From Buddleja alternifolia (lineage: Eukaryota; Streptophyta; Magnoliopsida; Lamiales; Scrophulariaceae): a stretch of 64,000 nt of DNA. A model generated the notes under the pieces. That model was not told where the DNA came from and searched no databases. It saw only the letters and a list, made by a program, of their open reading frames with translations. Where the stretch lies: NCBI GenBank assembly GCA_019426215.1, contig CM033394.1, positions 14,838,195 through 14,902,194 on the forward strand, written 5' to 3'. The position numbers were made by a program, and so were the translations under genes. Below are positions 47,323 through 59,360 of the stretch, piece after piece (positions within the stretch are counted from its first letter, which is position 1; each line of letters starts with the position of its first letter).

Positions 47323-47904
47323 TTATTGTGCAATCATCAGCTTGCTCATAAGTGTGGAGAGTGATCCTTCAATGTCATCCATGTCAAAATTGATGATGAA
47401 ATCTGAGAAGAATCTAGGAAGTGATTGGAGAATGAGGTCCACCTGGAGGTGAAAATCCAAGTAGAATCCCAAAGACCGAGGCCTCTCTAACATGGAGATC
47501 ATCTTCAAAACATGATCCTTAATATCCTCATGCTCCTTCATCTTTGTGTTGAATAGCTTTTTAGACACATAGTATCTGACGGGCTTTCCGTGTTCCCCGA
47601 ACAGCTCCTTTAAGTGTAGCATGATAGATTTAGGACTATCCATATTTTCATGCGTACGCTGCAACTCACTACACATGGAGCTCAACATGTAATCCCTAAC
47701 CTTACGAGCATCAGATACCCAATTTGAGTAAGCCAGTTTGACTGAATCATCCTCGTTGACCCAAGGGCTCGGTGGTCAATCTAGTTCCAGCATATACTCT
47801 AGATTTTCATCATTGAGGACCGTCCTCAATCCTCTGCTCCAATCATAGAAGTTCTGACAGTTCAAAACGTTCTTTTCAAGCAAAACTTTTAGTGGGTTAA
47901 CCAT
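47323..47904 (-). pseudogene. Copia gag of the old element, with an in-frame stop
   Basis: Starts at ATG 47904 (MVNPLKVLLEKN...). A TGA at 47778-47776 interrupts after 42 codons, and the same frame continues to a stop near 47323. The second part contains typical copia gag text (HLKELFGEHGKPVRYY, VLKMISMLERPRSLG). It cannot produce full gag. Confidence 0.8.
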
Positions 47905-49601
47905 ATTGAGAGAGATATATCAACTGCATAAAATAAACCAAGATTTCATTAGATAATTATGTTGTATCCAAGTAAAATCAGGACTTTAATTTTAACTTGG
48001 CTCCCACTACATTTTTCGAACCATTGCACTCCCACTGCAATGAACGGAAATCTCGTTGGACAGATTTCGTAGTGCGTGATTGAGTTCTTCAAAATTTTCA
48101 ATGAGTTGCAATTTGTAACGATGTAAGGCTCATAAAAAATTTCAAAGTGGCGTGCCACGCCAATCAGTCCAACTAATGGTTCAATCCCCTTTTCGCTCAT
48201 GGATCACTTAACCTCAGCCTGTAACGAAATATTGGTGGTGATCCATCTAAGTACTTTCCCATCAACTCCTATCGATCAAACAGTTGAATCTTATCTTGCA
48301 ACCTGTAACGGCGTATGGGATAAGATTTGTTTCGACCGATGACATCATATGCACTTAGAGATCTTCGAATTATGAGTTTATGCATAACCCCCATTAGTCG
48401 GGGCGATGCCATGCACCACTCATAACTCTATCTCTCTAAGTTTGATGGAGAGTCGGGATATCCAATACCCCTTACTTTGTTAGTATGATTGTTTTGGGAG
48501 AATTTGTTAATTAATTAAGGTCTCACTTTGCACATTAATCCAATTCGCGCATATGTGGTATTATATTAAGCCATGCATCAATAGAAAACCTAGTTCTTCG
48601 ATCAACATGCTATCCATGGAGTTTCTAGATTGATCTAAGCCAATAGATCAATCAGGGGGATAGGGACCTATATCAAATCTAATCTTGATATGCTCCGGGC
48701 TCCAAGCTACAAGAAGGTCCTACCTTTACTAGTAACATAACATTGAAGCGCCCTATACATTATACTACCAAAATTAAAAGTACAAACTGGGGGGCATTAT
48801 TCAGCTCAATACAACCCAGATAATACAAAACGGTAAAACCCTAAGTCCATGGATGCATCGACTACAACATATATCAAAGCATGTAAATAAACTGTTCAAG
48901 ATCATGTTGGCTTTTACTTTTAGAATCGAAAAGAAATTCATGCTTTATTAAATCTAATTTAATTATGAAAAAGAGAATTTAATTTCAATTCAAAAGAATA
49001 AATTCAATTTATTATTTAAGAAATAACTCCAACTTTTTCTTAATTAATTTTGATAAAAATAAATCTAGCCCAAAATAAATCCTATTTATTTTAATCGTCA
49101 CTTATCATAAATAAAATCCCAAATTTTAATTTATGATTTAATTAAATCCAATTTAACAATTAAAGTCAAATCTAATTTAAGCTAATTAAATCCAATTTAA
49201 TTTTAACAAAATCACTTTATTAGGAAAAAGGGGGTTTGACAAATTTCGGGTCAAAATTTATTTATTAGGTCAAACCCAATAATTATTAATAATTATACAT
49301 ATATAAATATATATATATAATAATTAATCGGCGGGCCGTGCCCAGCCGGCGCTGATCTGCCGCCCCGATCACCGTTACTGGGCGCTACCACCCTTCCCTT
49401 TTTCCTTTTTTTTTTGTTAATGTGCTGCAGCGGCACTGCCGGCGTCGCAACGACGTAATCAGGGTGACGAAATGGGGCGATAAATTTTTCAAAAAATTCA
49501 GTTTTAATATCCAATACAAAACCAATAAATCCAATTTTAAAAAATCTAATTTTTACCAACATAATCTCAAATGCGAAAAATCATTAATCGCGTTAAAGTC
49601 G
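47905..49601 (-). other. Leader of the old copia element
   Basis: Non-coding stretch between gag and the primer site, AT-rich except for a GC-rich patch at about 49328-49390. No supported ORF. Confidence 0.5.
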
Positions 49602-49613
49602 GCTCTGATACCA
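49602..49613 (-). other. Primer-binding site of the old copia element
   Basis: GCTCTGATACCA on the plus strand, one base from the LTR edge at 49615. Confidence 0.85.
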
Positions 49614-49614
49614 T

Positions 49615-50434
49615 TGTTTGGGAATCCATCGAGTAAAAACGTAGCGGAATAAATTTTTTAGATTCCTAAACATGGATCACTTTAACGGGATTAATGAATT
49701 TTAAACAGTTTTCCAAAAACTTAAACGAAATAGATTACCTTATCAATTTCGTAGTATTTCTTCGCGTAACAGCAACTCCCTGAGCTCCTGTCTCTAAAGA
49801 TGCACGAGAAACGAACCTTCAAAAGTTCTTCCAAAGCTTCCTCGTTGATGGTGGTGGACGACTAGAGCAAGCTTTTGGAGGAGGGAGAATTCTTTTCCTT
49901 TTGTGTTATGCAACTAGGTTAAGACCTTGTGATTTGTTAGTATAGGAGTTATCTTATAACTCCTTTTTTTAACAAACAAGTCAAGGAGTCTTCCCTTGAC
50001 TCCATGGTGGCCGCCCCTAGGGCTTATTATGGACGTGGGTGGGCTTTTGTTGGTCCATTCAACTTAGCCCACCTTTTTAACATGCATTTAATTTAAATCC
50101 TATTTAAATTGCAATATATATTAAATAATTAATTAATTTTTAATTAATTCTCCCATTAAATAATTTAATTTAATCTCATTAAATTAAATATTTAATTTAT
50201 TGATTTAACCAATAAATCAATGCGTCCATTTAATTATATCGTTCTAAAAGATTAACACAAAAAGACATCTCGTTCGTTTCTTATTGCGCGACTCTTTAGG
50301 TTCATCTCAATTGGCAATGGGAGGAAATACCAAAGGATGTGAGTGTCACCTAGCCAGTCCCGTGGACTCACATCGTAACCCAATTGAATACGAAATGAAC
50401 GAATCATTTACGAACCTCTGGACCATATATCAGT
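49615..50434 (-). repeat. Truncated 5' LTR of the old copia element
   Basis: Matches 36329-37145 of the other LTR up to CCTCTGGACCATA, then switches abruptly to unrelated sequence at 50435. The outer half is missing. Confidence 0.85.
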
Positions 50435-51593
50435 AGCAGTGAACATGAATCTAGATATCAAACACATCACCAAAGTACGAGAAGAATATGGTCAGGTTAA
50501 TTTTTCTTCATTTGAGTAGAGCCATTGAAATAATACAAGTAACTTAAAGATTTAGGGATCAAACCCATCATAAAAATTTCAATGAGAATGCCGCCATTGA
50601 AGGGTACAAATCCATATAGACAAAGATGCTTATTTCATCAAATGATAAGCAGACAGATTTAAATTCTTAGGCATAAAATTCAGCTTCCCCTTAAGAATAT
50701 TTTTTCCAAATACTCCTTGATACCCGGCACCACTGATTTAGGTGAACAACCACTAATGACAAAGTGGCATTGGATCAACAACTATGATCATATTATCAAA
50801 ATGATGCTTTGATAATAGCATGCTCGAAAGATATTGGAAGGCAACTTGATCTCACAAACAATAAAATTTTATTCACTTGAAATTCTTCACAAGATGCTCA
50901 TCCTTAAAAATATGAGTATAAAGAGAACTTCGAGATTAAGGATTGCACATTCTCTTTATCTCTCTCTCATTTGGGAGATTTTCCTAACGGTAAAACCCAC
51001 GGAAATTCAGAAATTGGTGGAAGACATTATATAGCAGTTGATAAGGTTATGGAAAGACATCATTAATTTATTTATGCTATATAGGATACTTTTAAACATA
51101 AATTCTAGAGGAAAGGTGAGGAGGTAAGACTGTATTTTATTTTTTATTGCGTTTAAACTTCCATTGTTGAGATGAAAGGTGAGAAGTTAAGAGGTTTTTT
51201 TATTTTTATTTAGTATTAAGAATATTATTTAAGTGTATTAATATTAATTTTAGGATTAGTGGAAGTAAATGTTAGGGGTGTATTTTATTTTTATTTAGTA
51301 TTAAGAATATTTTTTAAGTGTATTAATATTCATTTTAGGATTAGTGGAAGTAAATGTTAGGGATGTATTGTAGATGAAAGGTGAGAGGTTGGAGAGGTTA
51401 TTTTATTTTTAATTAGTATTAAGTGTATTTTTTAAATGCATTAATAGTTAATGTTAGGATTAGTAGGACTAATTGTTAGGGTGTACATCATTGCATTCAT
51501 TTTCAATCAAGGGCTAAACGGTCTTTTTACAATCGGAAGAAACACTTCCAAAATCCACACTTTTATAGTAGATAGATATAGATATAGATATAG
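50435..51593 (-). mobile_element. Right part of a minus-strand Helitron-like element (5' end)
   Basis: In reverse complement the right end reads TCTATCTACTATAAAAGTGT, close to the 5' end of the Helitron at 8179 (TCTATACCATACTAAAAGTG). Exact start within the GATATA repeat (51571-51593) is ambiguous. The body has AT-rich imperfect repeats (51112-51480). Short ORFs are not recognisable. With 35162-36328 it may form one element split by the copia insertion. Confidence 0.5.
51112..51480. repeat. Imperfect tandem repeats within the Helitron-like sequence
   Basis: The words GATGAAAGGTGAGARGTT, TTTATTTTTATTTAGTATTA and AGGATTAGTGGAAGTAAATG recur about three times with period near 100-115 bp and slight changes. 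Confidence 0.7.
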
Positions 51594-52132
51594 ACTAGTT
51601 ACATAATATTAGACTTCCTATTGAAATGTTAGATCATCAACAATACTACAACTTGGGCAGTGTACGCCTACACAATAATCGTCACAAAATGCACCATTTG
51701 GAAGCCTTTTTCCTTAGCAGACCGTACAATATTTTGTTATGAATAAGAAGTCAATTTATGGTTGCTAGTTACAGATATGGAGGCTGAGAAAAAACATAAC
51801 AGTAAATAACTTTTAAAATTAAAACATGGGAAGCTAGTTGCTTTTGCATTTCCATTGTCACAACTCCAGTATTTCTCTTTTCTACGATGGTATCTATTAT
51901 CAGGTGCATGTTTCTTTAACACATATATACCATTTCTATGGCACGGGAACGAAATTGACAAGTCACATTCCACGTCTCAAACCGATCTACCAAAATTGTA
52001 CACCGACTTGACTCAACTCCTCTGATGTAAAGGTAATGAGTCTGCATTATTCACAAATGGCAGATTGATAAAACTCATGAAACTAAGCCAAGCTATAACC
52101 GCTGTGATCCCAATCATAGCTTCATCATCTGG

Positions 52133-55100
52133 TTAGACAGCAGTTTCTTTCCTCCGAGTCCACACCATTACAAGAGAAAATCCCATCAACGACATTATTA
52201 CAGTCTGCATACAGTCGTATTAAAATGTTATCATTTTCAAAGAAAGAGGAAATCAGCAATGAAGAAACATAGCCAAAAGCAAGAAACTTCAGCTGGTTTG
52301 TAGCTTATATGACAATGATAAAAAAATCAAGGCTTTTGAATTACCTGATATATATATTTTTAAAGTTTCCTCATTACATTTCACAAATAATTAGAGATGT
52401 CGGTAAATTAAATAAACATCACCTATGTGAGACCCTAATTACGAAAAACACCCTCAACTTTGAGAAATTACTATAACTATTAGGAGAAACTCACTACAAC
52501 TTAGCCCCCTGTTTTTCGAGTTGTCAAGATCTGACGAGGTTGTCTTGGTAATTTGCAAAACCTCAGGAGGCTCGTGGTAGTTACCCAAGGGGTGGGCATG
52601 TAATTATCCCTTTAGAGAAAGTTCACTAAAGAAAGCATAAAAATATTGCATCCAGCCAAGCAAATATAAAGATTAAAAGTCAATAACTCGTCTGCACTAG
52701 ACGCAATTCTAATTTGGTCATGCAGAGAAAGATTAAAATGAATTCTTCAGGATAAGCTTATTGACTTACAGAAATAGCAGGAGGAATGCTGACAAGTGGA
52801 TCTTGGAAAAACCTATTTGCAAGTGCAAGAGCCAAAAGACTGCTCTGCATGCCTGTAAAGGGACAGGTCAGAGTCCGTTCGACTAAACCAACATCATCAT
52901 ATAAAGAATACCACAGAAATGGAAATAACCTGTCTCGTAGGATAGTGTCCTTTGCAGAGGTTTCACGTCAGGCAAATCACGGAATATGAGACCGGTGAGG
53001 GCAAATCCGGAAATAAATGCCGACAAATGAAATGCAATCACCAAAAGCAGTACCGATATCCCAGAAGGGGACATTACTGCTCCTACATTGATAGCAAGTG
53101 GGGCTCCAACACAGCAAGCAGTCACAAAAACCGAAAGTGGAGGCAAAAGTGGCCGAATTGCATTACAAATCTTAGGAAAGAATCTGCAGATGCAAGTTGA
53201 TGATAGTAAGAGATACAATGGTGTTACTACCCCCAAAGTGGGGCTCAAGACCGTTCCTATGGTTGACCAGTAAATTTGACTATTTTTCTAAATGTAATTA
53301 TAAAATATTTAAAGTAAATTACATAGAAACCTTCTGTGTGAGACCCTAATAACAAAAGACACTCCGAAAATTGAAAATTACCATATTTCCCCTCTCATTA
53401 AAAATATATTACAATTTCACCTCTTGTCAGTAAACCCAAATTACAATTTCACCCTCTGTTTTTCGCATTGTTAGATTCTGGGGTGTCCTGGTAATTTACA
53501 AAACCTTTGGGGCTTGAGGTAATTACCCAATAAGTGAGGGTGATGTGCATGTAATTACCCCTATAATCTATTCTTTTTTTTTTATATATAAAAAAAAGGT
53601 AGCTATACACTGTTTAATAACGTCACAGATATGAGGACTTGATGGTTTAGTAACGTTGAATTTATAAAACAATTAATATGATAAAATAGTCTAAAAGATT
53701 AATGAGTTCAACTTTGTACTATAGCAAATAGATCAACTACTTTGGGACATGGGGAGTAGTATATACAAGTAACCAAATACCTATTTAAAAATAATCCAGT
53801 TGCAATAGGAGTGACCACAATTTGAAGGATATTGGAAACCATTCCCTTCGCATCAACAGGCAGCTTTTTGCCTATAAGCAATAAGGACAAGAATGGGGTG
53901 ACGAATACCGCCGTAGCTGTCGATAAAGATGTCATGACAATGCTAAGAGGAGCCATTGCCGGGTCTGTTAAGAAAGTAGCGTAATTGGAGAGCTGCGCCC
54001 CACTAACACACGAAGTTAACATGATGCCAGCAGCTGATAGATGCAATATGAGAAGTTAGCCTCTTTGAATGAAGTTTTATAAAATGAGTTGCGAGACATT
54101 TTACCTAAAGAAGTTGGGAGACCCAATATATTCATTGAAATGATGCCAAAAATATAACCGAGAAGGGGCTTTACAACAAACTGTCCAATATAACCGACGA
54201 AAATGGCTGCCGGCCTACTGAATGCTTCCAGAAAATCCTTTTCACTTGAATTAACTCCAACTGCAAACATCAGAAAGCCTAATGCTGGAGCATAGTACCT
54301 GAATGACCAAAACCAACGATTAAGAGCATTGGACTAACAAGAAGTTCATGTAATTTCATATGTTTTCATTTGTATTTAAAATCAACTTCAGCAGGCGTGT
54401 GCTTCTGAAAGCACAACAACTTCACTGTCTTTACATGCTCTACCACCATAAAGTATCATTTTGCAAATTTTGATATAGAAATTACAGGATGATGATCCAC
54501 AAGTATTTTATTTTCCAAAATAAGCCAAATATTGGTATTTGTAAAGAAATAATCATCTTCTCTCATGTGAATGCGACAAAAAATGGAATGATATCATGTA
54601 AACAACTAAATCATCTAGGGCTCATTTAGTATGGGTTCTTTGGCCAGACTTACTAATTAACAGGGTCTAGTCATGTATTTACTTCTTAAGTTCATGGCCA
54701 GTGTTTTGAGGCCGGGCCGGCACGATTCTTGTTTTTCGATAAATAATCACATCTCAAGGGGCGTGATCCAAATCCAATAGTCTAGTTAAGCCCACCAACT
54801 TGGAGGCCACATAAAAAGTCAAATCTTGCACTTCTATCTTGGCTGAATATTACATGCATGCTCTTTAGAGCCCTAGTTGCTAGTTGGCAGATAAGGAATT
54901 TAAGCTAAAAAGAATGATATTACAAGTCCTGCACCAACAACACTGACAATGGTTTGAGGGCATTTAGGGAACCCCACACGTACCACACTGAAATTACAAG
55001 AACAAGTATGCATAATTTTAAGCAATCTGTACTTTTATCATCCCAGCAATAATTCAAGGTGAAAGGATAAATGAATTACATAAAATAGTACTATCCTAAA

Positions 55101-57243
55101 TAAAATGCTCATTTTATCTGTAATAAGCCAATCCTTACACACAAAGTAAACGAGTCTTTAAAGAATGGTAGCAAACCTGTTGGTGAACCAAGTAAATGAA
55201 GGTGGGTAAATAAGAGCCAAAATTGTACTTGCAAGAACCACTTGAGGCAGATAAGAGTTTGCTCCCTTTAAAATGGTCATGAAGGAAACATCCTCCTGAA
55301 TCTGAGATGAAATAACCAAAAAGAGACTGTAAAAACAGCTGACTTTTCTTTTTGGGCAGATATAGAAAGAATGCCACATTCTATTATAGAACAGAGAAAT
55401 AGATATGCCTATTTTCCTGTTGGCAAACTTTATATGTCATTTGGGATCTCATTATAAAATGCACTGAACAAGAACTCGTGGAATTAGAACTTCGTACTCT
55501 TCAATCTTGTGTTTATACTTTTGATGGAGGACTTGTTACATAGCAACAGAGATGTCTATCTGTGGCATAAAATTATCTGCTCCATGATGAATTATTGTTC
55601 CAACAACATAACTTTTGTTAATTATTTCTATCTAAACAGTTATACAAATTTGTTAGATCATCTATTGGCTTCAATGTTAAGTTTGGATTCTATACAAAGC
55701 CTTTTCTGCTTTCTTATTTGAGTACATAATATCGAGAGCTGCTGAAGCTTTTGTTTAATGCCTAATCAGATTCCAATCCCTTGGAGCAGTTTTGTGCATT
55801 TTCTAGCTTGATGGCTACGTTTTGGTATCTCCCTTTTGCATTTGAAGTCTAATGGATTGGATCTCTATTTTTGGTAGAAAAGGGAAAAGGAAAATAATAG
55901 CATAAAAAGATAATGCGTTTAGAAACACTTTTCTAATGGACTTTTGGAGATGGAAGTCCATTTGTGAAAATGATATTTGTTTGGTAATCAAATTTGAATG
56001 GACTTTTAGAATAAGTCACTTCTTCAAAAGTTCATTTGGAAGGAGTGCATATTATTGGCTTTTGGATTTTTTTTCCAGCACTTGGATAAAAAGTTACTTT
56101 AAAGGTAATTTTGCCAAACACATCATATTTTAAGAAATGCCCATTTTAAAAAGTTCATCCTACAAATGGACTTATTAATTAAAAAGTGGATCCAAACAAA
56201 TCCAAAAAATAAATTTTTTAATCATTTGAGAAAATACTTTTATCAATGCTTTCCACGGTAAAATTCAAGGTATGGACATAAGACTTCAGGGTAACCCTTT
56301 CCTTCACACTACAATTTCAAGTAGCCCAAACCTAACTAGAACTGTTCTTTGACACATTTCATAGTGCCCGGAAATAAAACCGAAGTTATTCAAAGCAAAA
56401 TCGAGCAAGTCCATAATCAACAACAGAGCAATCATTCTATTAAAAAAATAGTAGAAGCATGAGAGGTACCTTAGGCGGATCCGATGAATAATTAGAAGGG
56501 CACTCCGATGATGAACTATCCAGCGTGCACTTTCTGATTACTAATAATCTAGAAATCCGACCTACATTTAACCCCATTACGCACATAAATAAAGTGTAAC
56601 ATTAAAGCACATAAAGAAAGTGAAAAAACATGAAAAAAATAGGACAGTTTCTGCAGAAGGAACGCTTCTATCATTGCATCATTCATGCAGAAGGAACGCT
56701 TCTATGATTGCATCAAAAAACGCTTCGATCATGATTTGAAACGAAAACTCAAGAAATTCCCACCTACACTTAACTTCATTAAGTACATTGACAATGCTAA
56801 CATACACTTATTTCTGCATAATAGACACCCTTAATCATAATTTTAAACCATAAATCCAGAAAATGTTGACTTATTAACACTATCTTAAGTACATACATGA
56901 AAACTGTAAAAATACAGAAGAAAAAAAAGGGAGATGAGCTTTATTAAAACTCACCATCGCCTACACAAAAAGGGAAATTGGATAAACGCAACCCTGCAAT
57001 TCCAGTGGAAGTATTCAACCATCAAATCATTTTTACATTTTCTTTTCTAAACCAATAATTTTATTTTATTTTTTTAAAAAAAAATTAAAAAAAAGAAAGA
57101 AAGAAAGGGACCTGAAAAGTGTGAGCAGCTTTGTTGGGTGAAAGAAGTAGCGGAGGGTTTGACCCGAATATAGCCGTCGGGTCGGAGTCGGAGCAAAGGT
57201 TGGCGGCCATGGAAGCGGTGACATTGTTGCAGAAGGTGCCCAT
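52133..57243 (-). CDS. BASS-family plastid sodium/metabolite symporter (8 exons, about 388 aa)
   Basis: Exons in transcript order: 57224 (or 57243)-57112, 56548-56470, 55295-55177, 54298-54105, 54033-53781, 53183-52930, 52852-52770, 52204-52133. Exons 2-8 join in phase at GT-AG sites and end in TAA (52133-52135). The family imports organic anions with sodium; plant members sit in the plastid envelope. Visible signatures: FLMFAVGVNSSEKDFLEAF, SCVSGAQLSNYATFLTDP, MAPLSIVMTSLSTATAVFVT, LPPLSVFVTACCVGAPLAIN and GMQSSLLALALANRFFQDP, with about nine hydrophobic segments. It most resembles the BASS1-like branch, but I would not fix the symbol. The start is unsettled: ATG 57243 is first, in good context, but out of phase with exon 2 unless a weak acceptor is used. 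ATG 57224 joins in phase at CTAG (56549) and gives an Arg/Thr-rich, acid-free N-terminus like a transit peptide. Confidence 0.88.
52395..52615. mobile_element. MITE copy in intron 7 of the BASS gene
   Basis: GTAAATTAAATA...TGTGAGACCCTAATTACGAA at the left and GCATGTAATTATCCCTTTA at the right form inverted GTAATTA-type termini. The same layout recurs in intron 5. Non-coding. Confidence 0.55.
53300..53570. mobile_element. MITE copy in intron 5 of the BASS gene
   Basis: Related to 52395-52615 in the same orientation: TGTGAGACCCTAATAACAAA, CTGTTTTTCG, GGTAATTTRCAAAACCT and GCATGTAATTACCCCT are shared. The inverted ends are AAGTAAATTACATAG and CATGTAATTACCC. Confidence 0.6.
55905..56205. mobile_element. 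MITE-like element in intron 2 of the BASS gene
   Basis: The left end AATGCGTTTAGAAACACTTTT and right end AAAAAGTGGATCCAAACAAA are partly inverted, with repeated TGGACTTTT / AAAGTTCAT words inside. This resembles hAT-type MITEs. Ends are approximate. Confidence 0.4.
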
Positions 57244-58270
57244 TGTTACTCATATCTTTGCTGACTGAGTATTCTGTCAGGTATTACAAATTTATTAGAA
57301 TGCCTATTTCTAGTATAGACCTCACGACCCCACCACCCCCACGGACTCTTTGATAAATTTTTTATTATTGCTACTACAAACTCTTAGGTGCTTCTCTTTT
57401 ATTTAACTAGTAGTAGGGGACTTATCGTGTGTGTGTACCACGTAACAGTAGCCAAGGATTAAACTTTCGATTTGATGATAAATTACGGTTATTAAATATA
57501 AGAAATCTATAGGAAACGTTTTGGAAACATTATCAAAAACTTGAAAAATGTCATAAATAAGGTAAAAATCAAGAAAAAAAAGTAAAAAAGTGTTATTTTC
57601 TCTTTACACTAGAAAAAAATAATAGTTGTTTAAAATGTTTATACATCTACATCAATAGTCGATTAAATTACACTAATAAATAAAGTGGTAACGTTTGATT
57701 CAAGTTTAACATTTACAGAACATATAACTGACAAAATTTTAGTAACTTAAATTGTGAAATAAAAAATTCTAAAAGTGTTGTCGTGAAAAAAATGAAAAGT
57801 GGTAAGCTTGATTCAAGTTTAGCATTCACAGAGCATATACTTGATAAAATTTTAGTAACTTAAATTGTGAAATAAAAAATTCTAAAGTGCTGTCGTGAAA
57901 AAAATAAAAACTTAATGTGGATGATACCATGATTTCAAACTCATCTGCAAATTATATAAAAAAATTATTTTAATTGATAATACAATAAACTTCATCTTTA
58001 GTCACATGATAAAAAATCGCTCATCAGTGGAATAAATATTTGTTTGATTGTTAAATTTATTACTCTTCATACCTTCTTCTTCTTCTTCTGCTTCCTTTTT
58101 TTTTAACCTTTTTCCTTAACATTGAGAGATTTGAGAGCTCTGTTGCATTTGCGATAGAGCAAATTTTTTTGAAAAGAAATTATCAAACTATCAATGTTTC
58201 CATGAAAATCTTTTTGAAACTCTCAATGTGTTGGCGGTAGAGCAAATCTTTTTGAAAAGAAATTACCAAA
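57244..58270. other. Upstream region of the BASS gene
   Basis: It contains the promoter and 5' UTR of the BASS gene at its left edge (a pyrimidine/purine mixed leader just before 57243). Further right is AT-rich DNA with a tandem duplication. No other gene is seen. Confidence 0.4.
57682..57907. repeat. 114-bp tandem duplication
   Basis: The unit AAAGTGGTAA...TGTCGTGAAAAA at 57682-57795 recurs at 57796-57907 with about ten changes. Confidence 0.85.
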
Positions 58271-58334
58271 CTCTCAATATTTCCATGGTTTCCATGTTCC
58301 ATAGAAACTATGGAAACCATGGAAACATTGAGAG
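58271..58334. repeat. Hairpin with 25-bp arms
   Basis: 58271-58295 and 58310-58334 are inverted copies with one mismatch (CTCTCAATATTTCCATGG... against its complement), loop of 14 nt. It is embedded in TTTCCATGG/CATGGAAAC short repeats that extend to about 58360. Confidence 0.85.
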
Positions 58335-59360
58335 TTTCCATGGAAACATTGGAAACATTAAGAGTTTTAAACAATGTAATTTCGATACTACATGGTGATT
58401 TCTTTTCCGTAAGTTGAAAAATGAAAACTTTTCTGACGTTTCGATGGAAAAGAAAAGAAATTTTGAACCATGGCACTAGCACACGTCCTTCAAATAGAAA
58501 AATAAAAATGGTATTACAAAAAATATTAATTGATGTGACCTTCTTTCGTTTATCTAATTTAAAGGTAAATATGTCTAAAAAAAACTTAAATGAAATCACA
58601 TTAGAATATTAACGATTCTAAATTCACAATTTAAACATAATGGACTAAAATAATTCGAACATAAAAATGACATTACCCTTATATATTATCATAAACTTGA
58701 ACATTAAGTACACAACTATACATTCTCTATCAGTTCCTTTTGTTTTTTGGTTACAATTTATTGTTAAAAAAGGGCGAAGCATCTCAATAATTTGTCTATA
58801 ATTAACGTAAGCATATGATGCAAAGAAATAATTAATTTGTTAATATATAATGATCTCTACTTTAATATATTTAACTGCAACTTGTTCCCATCGTGCCAAT
58901 GAATGTTATGTCAATAGGGATACAATAATAGAGAAAAAGGACATAACAATAGTCAATAGGGTTGTGCCCTGCGAAAAATGTCACAAAATTGACAGGGGTG
59001 TGATTAATTAAACTACTTATGCATTAATATGCCTAATAGAGATACAACCACCCTATATTGTAACAATTTTACCTAATCAACAACTAATAAAGATGATATT
59101 TGTATTTCAAGATCCCTCAAGAAAATAGATAAGAAAAAAGAAATCGAAAAAGATAATACGCAAATTAATTAATTAGTTTAAAAATTTATGTATCAGCTTC
59201 TTTCTGTTTCTCCCTTTATTTTTATTTAGATAGAAATAACATGATCTTGTCTGAGAGTGCATTGAATGATACCTACATCAGACGGGTTTTTTATTTGATT
59301 AATAAAAAAAAAAAAATTCTCAAAATAATATAGTTTTAAAATCATTATTTTTTTAATATA
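58335..59360. other. AT-rich spacer, no gene seen
   Basis: Short ORFs only. The left terminal inverted repeat of the downstream Mutator-like element may lie here or further right, but I cannot identify it without the right end. Confidence 0.35.

Larger units (their letters stand above)
36329..50434 (-). mobile_element. Old, degenerate Ty1/copia element, split by a nested insertion
   Basis: The minus-strand order is 5' LTR remnant (50434 to 49615), primer site complement GCTCTGATACCA (49602-49613), degenerate gag, protease and integrase, then a 6-kb insertion, then RT-RNase H, and a 1648-bp 3' LTR (37976 to 36329). The two LTRs differ at many positions (for example CATCGGGTAAAAACGCAG against CATCGAGTAAAAACGTAG), and the pol frame has stops and a frameshift, so it is much older than the nested element. 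The right LTR keeps only its inner 820 bp. Confidence 0.88.

Noticed and set aside
52485..52495. CACTACAA as a CACTA terminus in the BASS gene intron
   Set aside because: The following bases (CTTAGCC) do not fit the CACTACAAGAAAA terminus, and there is no partner end.
58183..58599. 138-codon minus-strand ORF
   Set aside because: Its C-terminal part (VSMETLNVSMVSIVSME) is a translation of the CATGGAAAC hairpin repeats.
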